Assembly (NCBI GenBank): GCA_016256075.1
Contig: SDVU01000085.1
Location: 1 to 21,967 of the forward strand
Reading direction: 5' to 3'
DNA: 21,967 bases
Source of the DNA: Dictyocoela muelleri
Taxonomy: Eukaryota > Microsporidia
The translations under genes were made by a program, and so were the position numbers. The notes under the pieces are model-generated. The model was not told where the DNA came from, made no database searches, and was given only the letters and a program-made list of their open reading frames with translations. Every line of letters begins with the position of its first letter. Positions within the stretch are counted from its first letter, which is position 1. Below, piece by piece: positions 1 through 10,119 of the stretch.

Positions 1-110
1 GTGACGTATTATTGGAACACCAGGAACCAAAGGTCATAAGACTATGGTTGGAGACAACTCTCCGGGTTGGCAGCTATAAATGTTGTCAGCATGTAATATA
101 TAATATATAA
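1..110 (+). mobile_element. SINE-like repeat, copy A (3' end only)
   Basis: This is the 3' quarter of the ~455-bp dispersed repeat whose complete copies lie at 8761-9216 and 9667-10119. Shared landmarks in order are GTGACGTATTATTGGAACAC, AAAGGTCATAAGACTATGG, GACAACTCTCCGGGTTGG, CAGCTATAAATGTTGTCAGC and the terminal CATGTAATATATAATATATA. The 5' part lies outside the window. Similarity to copies B and F is high by eye, so it belongs to the younger copies. The tail ends in TA-rich sequence, not poly(A). Confidence 0.8.
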
Positions 111-112
111 GA

Positions 113-337
113 TTTTAGATATTTTTTAATAACGTTTTCTAAAGATAATATTTTGCGGATTTGATTACTAGACCAATTATCAAAAATTAAGAATTTATAA
201 ATACACTTGAAACATAGATACATTATGATTATTGTATTAAAATGAAAAATATTGACGAACATCTAGCTATTTTATTTTTTCATGAATTATAAGAATATTA
301 GTTAAAAGATTATTAGCTATCGAATTTATAAAAAAAT
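113..337. other. AT-rich spacer, no feature
   Basis: This short AT-rich stretch lies between the end of repeat copy A and the first hairpin. I see no open frame of note and no repeat in it. Confidence 0.5.
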
Positions 338-642
338 GGTACTGTTCTTATTATGAATGTACTTTTCTTATAAAATTTTTCTCTATATGGAAATGATATT
401 TTTAGATGCTGTAAATTTGAAAATTCTCGTAATATAGATATTTTAATTTAATAATTTATATTTGTAAATTTCTATCATATGTTTACGACGGAAACCTATT
501 TGAAATTTACAAATATAGATGATTAAATCAAAATATTTATATTACGAGACTTATCAGTTTATTTTACACATTTTTTATTTATCTTTTTTCCATATAGAGA
601 ATTTTTTTTTAAGAAAGGCGCACTCTATATTAGAACAGTACC
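338..642. repeat. Left ~305-bp hairpin
   Basis: The outer ends are GGTACTGTTCT on the left and AGAACAGTACC on the right. Inside, TTCTCTATATGGAAA on the left arm mirrors TTTCCATATAGAGAA on the right arm, and CTCGTAATATAGATATTTTA mirrors the right-arm TAAAATATTTATATTACGAG apart from a few mismatches. The tip is near 480-500. The transcript or single strand could fold over almost its whole length. It contains no gene. Confidence 0.8.
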
Positions 643-819
643 AATTTTTTTTATATCATGTATTTATTTTTTTTTTATTTTTTAATTAAACCCTTAAGAG
701 ACCTTTTAAAATTTATCGCCAATTATCGCTCCGAAACTCGAAAATTATTGAATTTCAATCTTTTGCTTATAAAGTGTTATTGAGACTAAGCATATTAAAG
801 AATAATATCAATTGCGTTT

Positions 820-1470
820 TTTTGAAAAAATAAAAGGATTATTTATGGAAATTAGGAAGGATATTTCTATTGCAAAAAATATTTCGGTTTAAAACTATAT
901 AAAAGACATAGAACTATACTTGAAAACACAAATAACATATAAAAGATTTATTATATTTTGTCACTACTATTTTAATAAGACATTAATAAGAAAAAATCTT
1001 TTGCGTGATGTAAAATAGCCGAGGATAAATAACGAAATTTAAATATGAAATTTAAAATGAAATGTTTTTTTATAACAAAAGACAAAGTGTTAACTTGGGG
1101 GCATAGGTTCTATAGTTTAAGCCAATGAGTGTCTTATGGCTTCTGAAAATATGGAGGGGGATATCGAGAGAAAACATGGTTTTTTAAGATTTTTGAGCTC
1201 GGAACAAGAAAAATGATGCATAAAGTTGTGCCAGATCAAAAAAAACTAATTTAGAAAAATAATTCGGAAATAGTATCTGAGAGCACAATTATCTGCATTG
1301 ATAAAGCGAAGATGTATGGATCTTTAGAAGAAATAGAGTACATACATTTTAATGTATGACAAAAAAAATAACTTTATTGATACTGATACTGGCGATGATA
1401 CTTAGACAGGTGAATCATTTATGAGCGACATTAAAAAACGCAACCCTATATGTATCTCCCGAAAACGATA
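820..1470 (+). pseudogene. Decayed ISXO2-type (Merlin-like) DDE transposase, relic 1
   Basis: Pieces in all three + frames keep the order of an ISXO2/IS1595-type transposase. Near 845-880 a piece reads IRKDISI, as at the end of the N-terminal zinc ribbon. Near 940-970 a piece reads KDLLYFV, as in the linker helix. At 1150-1240 come REKTWFF and LGTRKMMHKVVPDQKK, matching the strand around the first catalytic region. At 1277-1350 comes STIICIDKAKMYGSLEEI, holding the likely second catalytic Asp. At 1370-1440 come NFIDTDTG, TGESF and DIKKRN, holding the likely catalytic Glu. Several stops and frame changes separate these pieces, so it makes no protein. Family members are usually about 250-300 residues; the N-terminal third is barely readable. 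The hairpins on both sides may be the element ends. Confidence 0.65.
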
Positions 1471-1625
1471 AAAAGCATATGTAAAAGTGTTTTCAATCTT
1501 TGTGATAATATTAATTTAACTTTTTTAAAAATTTATGAATATTTTTAAAAAAATCTTTTTTTTTTTAATTTATTAGCATAGTTTTTGTATAATTTGTTTA
1601 TTAATTTTTGTTATTGTACAATAAC

Positions 1626-1944
1626 TGTACTGCTCTTATATATAGAGTAGCACCATTCTTATAAAAAATTTTCTCTATATGGAAAAATAATAAATTTAAA
1701 TAATGTGTGAAATATTCTTAAAATTTTCGGAATATAAATATTTTAATGAAAAAGCAAATAATAATAATATTATGATAAAATTCCATAAAAGAGAATTTTC
1801 TCATAATATTATTATTTGATTTTCCATTAAAATATTTATATTCCGGGAATTTATAGAATATTTCACACATTTTTTAAATTTAATATTTTCCCATATAGAG
1901 AAAATTTTTTATTAGAATATTGCTATTTTATATTAGACTGTACA
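1626..1944. repeat. Right ~319-bp hairpin
   Basis: This is the same family as the hairpin at 338-642 and the better preserved of the two. The outer ends are TGTACTGCTCTTATATATAG and, on the right, TATTAGACTGTACA. TTTTCTCTATATGGAAAAAT is mirrored by ATTTTCCCATATAGAGAAAA, and AATGTGTGAAATATTC by GAATATTTCACACATT. The tip lies near 1785-1795. It lies 3' of the transposase relic. It encodes nothing. Confidence 0.85.
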
Positions 1945-1945
1945 C

Positions 1946-3877
1946 AAAAAAATAGGTAATAGTTTATTAGTATATCAAGTATCTCTATTCATTTTACATT
2001 ATTTCCGAGAAGTATTAATGAATTACATAAATTGGACCAGTATGTTAGAAAAATTTATAATTTTCGCAATTCTATAAAGAAATTTTCATATATAATATTA
2101 TTATAAAAAAAAATACAAATTTTATAATTTCTGAAATAAGAATACCGTAAAATCAAAATTTTCTTTCCTATTATAATAGAAAAAGTTGCCTAACATAATT
2201 ACGTAGAACCCAAATATATTCATATTTAAACACATATCTACACTATTATATTAGTATTTCTGGTTATCTAAAATTTCATAATGAATTTTAATGAAAATTT
2301 GTAAAAAAATAGATGATTTCACAATTATATTTATAATTTAGATAATTTTTACAAATTCACTAAAGTTTTACAAAAAGCTTAAAAATATTTTTTATATATT
2401 GTATTACCTCGTAAAAACTCATAAAAATATTAATCAATTTTATATTTGTGATAATTTTCAATTTTTTATTGAAAATCGGACTTAAACAATCTATACCTTT
2501 AATATTAATACATTTATCTGCTATAGTACCTTTCAAATGCGAGATATCTCATCGTTCTAAATTTAAATAATCGGTAGTAATAAGTAATTTAAATACCTTT
2601 TATAAAAATTAAATAAAATATTACTTTGAAAATAACCCTCAATAATCGTATTATTATGAACTTTTTTATATATAGATAGATTTTTATATTATTATCAATA
2701 ATGTAAACTTACAAAATATTTACAAATTTTATAGTCAAACATAGCCAAACAATGTCAAAAATATGCGGATTTAGGCGCTTCTACACTTTCGTCGTTTAAA
2801 AATTATAAATAGGGATAAAATTATTTATATACGCAGAAAAAACATAATTTGCGACTACAAAACAGGAAATCGAATTTTTATAGAAAATTTTAAATTATTT
2901 AATATTTATAGAAAGAATCATAAATTTTCGTTTAAAGTTAAGAGTTTAAATTTTTTTTTTTTTTAAAAATTATTCGGAACTTATATAAAAATGCATCTAT
3001 AGATTCTTATGAAAAAGATGTAAATAAACATAAATGTTATAATTTAAATTAATAAACAGAATACCTTAAATCACGATTAGAGATTTTATTAATTATTAAT
3101 TGAATATTGCTTCCTCGCCCGTCGAACAAACAATATTTTAAAACGTTAAAAAAAACAATTACACCCTTTCTATATGTAATTTGTTCTACTGGCGTGTAAT
3201 AACATTGCACGTCATCTTTTTTTATATTTTATTCTTTTTATTTTACCTACTATATTATGAATTACATTAATTATATAACATTGCATTCTAAAATTAGTTA
3301 TATTTTGTTTATATGACACTCAAATCTGTCAACTAAAAAATATTAATAACTTTTCTTATAGTGAAAAAAGACCATCTTCGTATTCTACAGAATAACATAA
3401 TATTTTTATTGAATATTAAAATTTTTGTATTTAATATATAATTTTTTGTTAATTTATATAAAAATGAAACTAGATCCATGTTTTATTTTTTTTATAGTCG
3501 TTATCATCACCTTTATACGTAGTGACTGTGTAATTAATGCTTAACATGTTATAAAATTAAATTGTATCAATACAAGAATTTATGTTTAAAAATCATTTAT
3601 AATTATATTATTATAAGATGTTTATTATTAATTTTATATAGGCTGTTTAGCAATAAATAATATTTATTTTTTTCAGAAATAGACTCTTTGATAATGAGAT
3701 TTTTTTTTCTTATATTAAAATATTAATGGTTATTTTCTAAATGACAGCATTTGGATTGATTTTCATCTACAAAACATAGTTGCATCTATTATAAAAAATA
3801 TTTATAAACATATAAAAATTTATATACGTTTAGAACTATAAATTTTATGTTAATAGAGTTCTAAAAATTGAGAAATA
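1946..3877. other. Long AT-rich spacer
   Basis: I see no gene. The one structure is an imperfect inverted repeat at about 2284-2366, where AAAATTTGTAAAAAAATAGA on the left is mirrored by GATAATTTTTACAAATT on the right. The rest is short A/T runs and stop-rich sequence in all frames. Confidence 0.5.
2284..2366. repeat. Imperfect inverted repeat (~83 bp)
   Basis: The left arm carries AATTTGTAAAAA and the right arm TTTTTACAAATT; the arms extend outward with several mismatches, and the centre is AT-rich. It could be an old hairpin MITE or chance in AT-rich DNA. Confidence 0.35.
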
Positions 3878-4025
3878 AGGGATCAAGGCGTTTCTGACAT
3901 ATCCTCTCTTGGCAAACACCATTATCCGAAACTATTTAGGTATATTAAAATTATAATTTATAATAAATTTTTTTATTTATTATTTATATTTTTTTCAAGA
4001 AATTGAAAACGCCTTGGAGCTCCCT
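3878..4025. mobile_element. 148-bp short inverted-repeat element (MITE-like)
   Basis: The ends are AGGGATCAAGGCGTTT on the left and AAAACGCCTTGGAGCTCCCT on the right, which are inverse complements apart from the bases between AGGGA and AAGGCG. The interior is AT-rich with no open frame. The CG-containing ends stand out from the surrounding sequence. ATA borders both sides, which is too short to call a target duplication. A run of 18 A follows at 4033-4050. The family is unassigned. Confidence 0.5.
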
Positions 4026-4050
4026 ATAAAATAAAAAAAAAAAAAAAAAA

Positions 4051-7000
4051 CAATTGAATAATTTTTTTATGTTGACTTTCTATTATGGTCAATAATACGA
4101 TCAGAATGTAATTATAGACTTTATAAGAGATATGTAATGAGTATATAAAAAATTTTCGACTTTAAAAGTAGAGGACGTTTATAAAGATTTTTTTTTGATA
4201 TTTAGGCCTGTTAATCTTTTTAAATAATCTAAAAAAGGTTTATATAATTAAAGAGCTATTATTTGAACATTTATAATTTTATTATTTTTTTCTATTAAAA
4301 TTTGAAATTAAAATAGATTTTTCTAAAAATTATATTTCTATTTCTAAATAAAATTTCGACATTTTTTATGCTTTAATCATTAATGAGGAGAATTTATAAC
4401 TAGTTCCGTGGTGGAAATTATAGAATAGATTCGACATTTTATTCAGCTTAATTAATAAATAAAATACCGGAAAGAAAAAATATTTTATAAAAGTTTTATT
4501 AATCTAAATTTCTCGTTTTATAAATTTATATTCTTTTCTGTTCGTAATAAGACCGACAATAGTAATTTCGTTTATTATGAACAAAAATTATAATTTTCTA
4601 TTGCACCTACATGAATTTAAAAGAATATGTGTATCCTCAAAATTTATAATATCTTAAATATTTGTTTTTAAAATACTATTTTACATTTGTTGTACCATGC
4701 AAATTTTCTATAATAATGTAACAAATATTTTTTTTAAAATTTTTATAATTTTTATATTGTTCGGAAAGATGTCTAGTTCGGATAAAATTAATATTCAATT
4801 ATGCGTCTTCTGGACTAGACTTATATTTTAAAGCTTGTACATACTTATCATTTATGGGATATAAAAATACTAATTTTTATCATTTTTTCATTTATCCATT
4901 AATAATAAATGAAATTTCTAAGGCTTATTTTTCATATAATTACAGTTTTCTTTTATTTTCAGATATAATCTTACCATAATAAGATAATCTGTTTCTCGAA
5001 GTATTGTATTTATATAAAATATTAGATCTTGTTCAGAAAAATATACAAAAAAAAATTGTGTCATTTTTCTAAACAAAAGGTAAATTTTATATTTTTGTAA
5101 AATAAGACAAAAATATTTTCAAAGTGAAATATAAGATTTTAACTAATAATAAAAAAAAAACTCATGGAAATTTGCTTCTAACCTTCTTTACATACTTTTC
5201 TTACAAAAACTTTTCCAATTATGCATTAATAAAGGAAAACATAAAATTTTTATTATATAGTCTTATATACATACTGCAAAAATCAGTTCTATATATAAAC
5301 CGAAATAACCAAGTATAGTATATTTTATAGAAAGTCTATAATAGACTAAATTCGTCGCTTATATTATATTTAAAACTTATTTCTGCAGTTGTATAAGAGA
5401 CTATATAAAGAAGATTTTATTATATATATATATATATATACTAATGCAATATAGAATATTTTTTGAAATCAAGTGTGTATGATAGTTATAAAAACCTTTT
5501 TGAGTTTTTACAGAATATTTTTATTAATATGAACAAATTATTCAAGAAAAATATTTTTAGAAAAGCTTATTAAAGCAATTTTTATTGGTTATATTTTTTA
5601 AATGAAAAACAGCTACATTTTTCAGTCTTTTTTGAGTTATCAAATGTATTTTTAGTAAATAAAAATATACTATTTTTTTGTTTTATTTGAACTTCAAATG
5701 TACAATTTTTCATTTTTTAAAAATCTATATTTAAATTTAAAAATTAAGGGTAGTAAACGTATTCGCAGTGACCTTAGACGCACTAATTACTAATTTTTTT
5801 ATTACAAATTATTTTTCGTGAACTATAAAATTCTTATTTTTTTAATTGTTATCATTATTTTTTTGCCTCGCAATAATTATTTTTTACGATTCATATTTCG
5901 ATAATATTTAAAAGTAGACTTATTGATAGTTCAATGATGGGTATTTGATATTTATAAATACAAACTTAATTACTAACGACTTTTTTTCGTTTGCTTAATA
6001 CGAAAATTTTGTGTCTTTAACTAAAAAGCCTACAATCGATTTTTTTGTTGTAGATTTTTTTCGAAAAGCAGATTTTTGATTTTATTGAATAAAAATAAAT
6101 AAAAAACAGAATAAATGTATTCATATACTACTCAAATTGTTTTATTTATAAAAAAATCTATTTTATATTAAAGAAAAAATAATACGCGAGCACACAGTGC
6201 ACGCCCTATGCATAAGGCTTTTTTACAAAATATCAACGCATTTAAGTAATTTATCCTCTACTATATAATGACAAGATTTTTACATAAAAAATAGATTAAG
6301 TTTGACATTTTTGTTTAATTAATATTTTTTCGAAATGCCGAGTGACGCATCAAGATATATATATAAACCAACAGCGACTTCCTAATAATGCACAATGCAT
6401 GTATAATTTGAAATTTAAACATATTATATATTGAAAAGTGAAATGTAGTAAAGGTATTATAACAAAAATTTTATTTATACGATTTAATAATTATATTTGT
6501 ACAATATCACATTTATAAATTTTTTTGGATTTTTTTATAGTAGGATTAAAATAACAAAAATTTTTTAATAAAAATATATTTTTGTGGACAAAAAATGGGA
6601 TTAGATTATGTTAAAATTTTTTCAGAAAAAAAAAAAAAAATTAAAAAACAGGCTTTTGATATATTATTATTTGCTATACTTATGTAAACTAAAATTACAC
6701 TTCACAAAATACATTTGTGTTATTCAATAAATTTATACCTTTAGTACAGACTAATAAAAAATTTTTTATAAAACAAATAATTAATTAATTCTGACCCGTC
6801 ATGGTTTATAAATCTTTTTAAAAAATTGAAAAATCAAAAAAAAATTATAATAATTACAAATTAAATCTTGAAATAATGTTTTTATTATTAATATTTTCGT
6901 AAGTTTAAATATTCGCGACAATTTAAATAAAACTTATTTGACGAAAATACAGTTAGAACTATTCCTATGACATTGAATACATCGTATTAATCATTTTTTT

Positions 7001-7109
7001 ATGATTCATTTGTCTAATTCAATATATTTTTATTATCGATATAGAGCCTTTCGCAATATGTGGAGTACATACTTTAGATTAAAGAATTCACATAAAAAAT
7101 ACAATATTT
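4051..7109. other. Long AT-rich spacer
   Basis: No gene is supported over about 3 kb. A 64-codon open frame starting with GTG at 5124 is Lys/Asn/Tyr/Phe-rich, has no ribosome or promoter context and looks like chance. A small hairpin joins GTCTAGTTCGGA (4771-4782) with TCTGGACTAGAC (4809-4820). There is a TA microsatellite at 5420-5440. Two slightly less AT-rich patches (about 6184-6225 and 6335-6400) resemble nothing I recognise. Confidence 0.5.
5420..5440. repeat. (TA)n microsatellite
   Basis: About ten uninterrupted TA dinucleotides lie in AT-rich spacer. Confidence 0.9.
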
Positions 7110-7341
7110 GAATCAGATAAAAAAATTGCCCCTTGAAAAACACTGGTAAAAAATTTGCTCCCTAAAAAAACACAAGTAAATATCCTGCCCCTGGGGGGCA
7201 ATTTTTTTACTTGATACGGCTATCGTTTACAGTTTGGATCAGGTAAAAAAATTGCCCCTTAAAACACACTGGTGAAAAATTTGCCCCAAAAAAAACACAA
7301 GTAAATATTCTGCCCGTGGGGACAATTTTTTTACTTGATCC
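7110..7341. mobile_element. 232-bp double-hairpin MITE of Merlin type with 8-bp target duplication
   Basis: The element starts GAATCAGATAAAA and ends TTTTTTTACTTGATCC, and is flanked by perfect 8-bp direct repeats CAATATTT (7102-7109 and 7342-7349). It consists of two similar ~105-bp palindromes (7110-7215 and 7236-7341) joined by a 20-bp spacer. Each palindrome has three direct units that start near 7114, 7143, 7173 and near 7240, 7269, 7298, that is 29-30 bp apart, each holding a (A/T)(A/G)GTAAA or closely similar core and a TGCCCC-like block. Each palindrome closes with an inverted end, GGGG(C/A)CAATTTTTTTACTTGAT. The GGATCAAGTAAA-like tips match the transposase-bearing element at 15389-16539, and Merlin elements are known for 8-9-bp duplications. 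It encodes no protein and must have been moved in trans. Confidence 0.8.
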
Positions 7342-7349
7342 CAATATTT

Positions 7350-8750
7350 TAGAGAGACAACCATAGATCTAACTATTCAGTGTTTGTCATTTTATGAAAA
7401 AACATTGTATTTTTTTGTTGCAAAAAAAAATAATTTTTTTTAAAAAAAATAAACTTAGTATAAATTTTAAAAACTAAAAAATTATATGAGTACTAGATAT
7501 TATCTACATGACCAGTAAACTATTATATATTTTTAAAAAAAACGTTCAAATGTATGAAATAACATATAGAACTATAATATAAAGTATATTTGGTTAATAA
7601 ATAATGTAATATATTCTTATTACAACTCTATTAATTTTCCAATATTAAATCGCTTCTTTCTTATAATTCGAATTTTTATATTTAAATTAGAAAAAACTAA
7701 GAACTTTTTTAAATAATAAGTTAAAATAAAAACTCTTCATTTCTTATATACTTTTTAAATTTTTTTTTCAGATCTTTTTCTTATTCAGAAATTTTTTGCA
7801 TAGTCCTTATATACATTAAACATCTTTTTATTGTGTATATTTTCATTTCATCGAGTTTCAAAGATGATTATTTTGGAGAAAAATCAAAAAGTAGTGTTTT
7901 CCGCGAAAAATAATAAAACGAATAACAACGGTCAAATGTATATAACGAATTTAAGATGCGTGAATTGGCAATAAACTCAAAATATTTTCACTGTTTAATA
8001 GATACTTTCAATTCTCTTTTAATTGTTTGAGTTTTATGTATAAGACTAAAATATCGGCTACGACGAATAATATAAATATTTGTTTTGTACTGAAAATTAA
8101 TGGATAATCATATTTTTTTTAAATCGATACTATCTATCGCTTAGAGACTACTTTTTATTACCTTTTTAAGAAAATTTTTGTTGTGAATTTATTTTAAATG
8201 ATAAGCAAATCCTAATTATATTATGAGTTTATAAAAAAAATTTAGAACGCTTATCTTCTAAAAAGCCCACTCGTCAAATCCTAGTTTTTTTTAAATACAA
8301 AAATAAAAAATATTAAAATCCCTCTTTTTAAATTTTCAGTGTTATAGCTTTTTTGTAGGAAATTTTTTTTATGTGACATTATAAAATAGACATGTAATAA
8401 AAAAATATATTAAATAAATCAAGACTATATATATTAAAAAAACATTTTATGTCTATTTTTGCATTTAAATTTGAATTTATTATAGGTAATTATAGACTAT
8501 GAACAGATAAATTTAATCTTTATAACTAACAGTTTCAATTTTAAATTTACGATTAATTGCATTAAAATTTAAAATACTTTAATAGTTTTTAAGAAGAAAA
8601 AAAATATGTTTTTTACATACTTTTGAAACTTTTGTAAAACTAATTAAAATTATAAAAAAATAGACTAAAGCATATTTTAAAATATAATTTTTTTTTCCGA
8701 ACAATCGCAAATATAAAAATTTTTAAAAATGGTGTTCATCAAGAAAAAAG
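7350..8750. other. AT-rich spacer
   Basis: No gene is supported. The only open frame of note is a 36-codon ATG frame at 7864-7974 on the + strand containing TNNNGQMYITNLRCVNWQ, loosely like a FLYWCH-type zinc-finger fragment; this is too short to call. Confidence 0.45.
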
Positions 8751-8760
8751 ATTCCGAACC

Positions 8761-9216
8761 TCACTATATATATTACATGTTGACGAATCCATAGCTGCCA
8801 ACCCAGAGAGTTGTCTTCTACGGTGGTATGTGACCTTTGTATTTGGTGTTCCAACAATACGACACTCTATAGCTACCCAGAAGCCCAGCTGTATAATCGT
8901 TTTTCGTTTTTAAATGACTCAGCAGGATAAAGGTAACTATTGGCTTTTCATGAATTTTTATTTTTCACTACTTTTTGCCGAGATCATCGCCGCACTCCTC
9001 TCCACACCTAGGAGAGGGTCTTCTACTTTATTGAATTATAGACCAAGTCTTAATCAGCTATACCACACTGGAACAACTGTATATTATACTATAATTATAT
9101 AGTTATGACCACTTAATGTCATTCCCTCATTTTTTATTAAAGCGTAGCGCAGCGGGATTTGAACCATAATACTTAATATTACAATAAAGAGTGTTAACTA
9201 CTATGCTCTCAGGTCT
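8761..9216 (-). mobile_element. tRNA-headed SINE-like repeat, copy B (complete)
   Basis: This 456-bp unit on the minus strand is bounded by perfect 10-bp direct repeats ATTCCGAACC at 8751-8760 and 9217-9226. Read 5' to 3' on the minus strand it starts AGACCTGAGAGCATAGTAGT and carries a good pol III B box, GGTTCAAATCC (9155-9165), followed by CCGC as in a tRNA T-arm. Its A-box-like region lies upstream at about 9198-9208. A ~370-bp unrelated body follows, and the end is CATGTAATATATATAGTGA. A tRNA-like head with A/B boxes, a fixed length, a TA-rich tail and target duplications of about 10 bp are the known features of tRNA-derived SINEs. Open frames across it are not shared between copies and are not genes. 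Confidence 0.8.
9155..9208 (-). promoter_or_regulatory. Pol III A/B-box-like promoter in SINE copy B
   Basis: On the minus strand, GAGCATAGTAG (A-box-like, weaker than in copy C) precedes GGTTCAAATCC, which matches the B-box consensus GGTTCGANTCC at 10 of 11 positions. The spacing of roughly 32 bp between the boxes is normal for a tRNA gene. Activity is inferred, not shown. Confidence 0.6.
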
Positions 9217-9226
9217 ATTCCGAACC

Positions 9227-9616
9227 GCTATTTTTATTTTATTTTGATACAAAAATTCATAAAAAAAACACCGATATCACATTATTAAGAATGCTTACTG
9301 ACATAACGACATCTTATTTGTTTAATAACGGATTTATACACACTTTATTTATGAATAACTGCCAAGACATGTCACCCAATATTTAAAATTACTCATATAA
9401 TATTATTTATAAATTTTCAAAAAAAAAATATTTTTTAGATTTTTAACAAATATATTTCATAACAAATTTTTATATTTAAAAATTTCAAATAGACGTGCAG
9501 ATGTCATCAAGGATATGCGTCTGAGAAGCCTTTGACTCATCGCCTTATAAGTCTTGTTCTTTAAAATATAATGATAAAGCACAACTTTTTTTATATTTGT
9601 TTAAAAAAATATTTAA
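9227..9616. other. Spacer between SINE copies B and D/C
   Basis: AT-rich sequence without a gene. A less AT-rich patch at about 9490-9560 contains GACGTGCAGATGTCATCAAG and stands out in composition, but it matches nothing I know and has stops in all frames. Confidence 0.5.
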
Positions 9617-9666
9617 ATCAATATTATTCCATGCTGTAAATAACAAAATTTATATCCGTAGAGTCA

Positions 9667-10119
9667 AAGCCAGATAGCGCAGTAGTTAACACTCTTGAAT
9701 GTAAAATTTGAGTATTGTGGTTCTAATCTCATGGTCGTCACTCTTTAATAAATAATGAGGTAATGACATTATCGGGCATAAGCATATAATTATAGTATAT
9801 AATACAGTTGTTCTAATGTGGTATAGCTGTTTAAGACTTGGTCTAATATTACAATAGAAAAGATGCGTTTCTCTGTGGTCTGTGGAAGAGTTAGGCAACG
9901 CATCTCTGCAAAAAGTTGTAAAAAAAAATTCCATAAACGTGACTAATTACCTCTATCCTGCTGTGTATTCGAAAAAATGAAAATCGAGTATACAGCTGGG
10001 CTTCTAGGTATCTTAGTAAGTGACATATATAGAACACAAAGAAATAAAGGTCACAGACCATTGTTGGGGACAACTCTTCGGGTTGACAGTAATGGATATT
10101 GTAAACATGTAATATAAAT
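9667..10119 (+). mobile_element. tRNA-headed SINE-like repeat, copy C (complete)
   Basis: This 453-bp unit on the plus strand is bounded by perfect 10-bp direct repeats CGTAGAGTCA (9657-9666 and 10120-10129). It starts AAGCCAGATAGCGCAGTAGT and aligns with copy B along its whole length. The head holds an A-box-like TAGCGCAGTAG (9675-9685) and a B-box-like GGTTCTAATCT (9719-9729). The body includes CATATAATTATAGTATATAA, CAGCTGGGCTTCTAGGTA and GGGGACAACTCTTCGGGTTG, and the end is CATGTAATATAAAT. It lies inside copy D. Together with copy B it makes a head-to-head inverted pair with about 450 bp between the heads, so joint transcription would give a long hairpin RNA. No protein is encoded. Confidence 0.82.
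9675..9729 (+). promoter_or_regulatory. Pol III A/B-box-like promoter in SINE copy C
   Basis: TAGCGCAGTAG fits the A-box pattern TRGYNNANNNG closely; GGTTCTAATCT resembles the B box with its core GGTTC intact. The box spacing is tRNA-like. The T-stem and acceptor stem no longer pair, so this is a tRNA-derived promoter and not a tRNA gene. Confidence 0.6.

Larger units (their letters stand above)
338..1945 (+). mobile_element. Hairpin-ended element with decayed ISXO2-type transposase
   Basis: Two ~310-bp imperfect palindromes of the same family (338-642 and 1626-1944) enclose a degraded transposase on the + strand (about 820-1470). All four palindrome arms share a core: GTACTG near the outer end, then CTCTATATGGAAA, then AATATAAATATTTTAAT near the hairpin tip. 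The whole unit is flanked by AAAAAAAT at 330-337 and 1946-1953, an 8-bp direct repeat of the length expected for Merlin elements, although low-complexity sequence could give this by chance. Reading it as one element is inference; the alternative is two independent hairpin MITEs beside an unrelated transposase relic. Confidence 0.55.

Noticed and set aside
5124-5318. 64-codon open frame on the plus strand starting with GTG
   Set aside because: Low-complexity Lys/Asn/Tyr/Phe composition, no ATG, no recognisable motif, and expected by chance in such AT-rich DNA.
7864-7974. 36-codon ATG frame with a motif loosely like a FLYWCH zinc finger
   Set aside because: Too short, ends in a stop before any further conserved Cys/His, and nothing downstream continues it.
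8914-9102. Open frame on the plus strand within SINE copy B, and similar minus-strand frames within copy C (9686-9934, 9891-10130)
   Set aside because: They share short peptides only because the repeat itself is shared; the frames begin and end at different places in each copy and are lost in copies D, E and F.
9667-9745. Possible functional tRNA gene at the head of copy C
   Set aside because: The A and B boxes are present but the acceptor and T stems do not pair and the same head recurs at the 5' end of the other repeat copies, so it is tRNA-derived promoter sequence.
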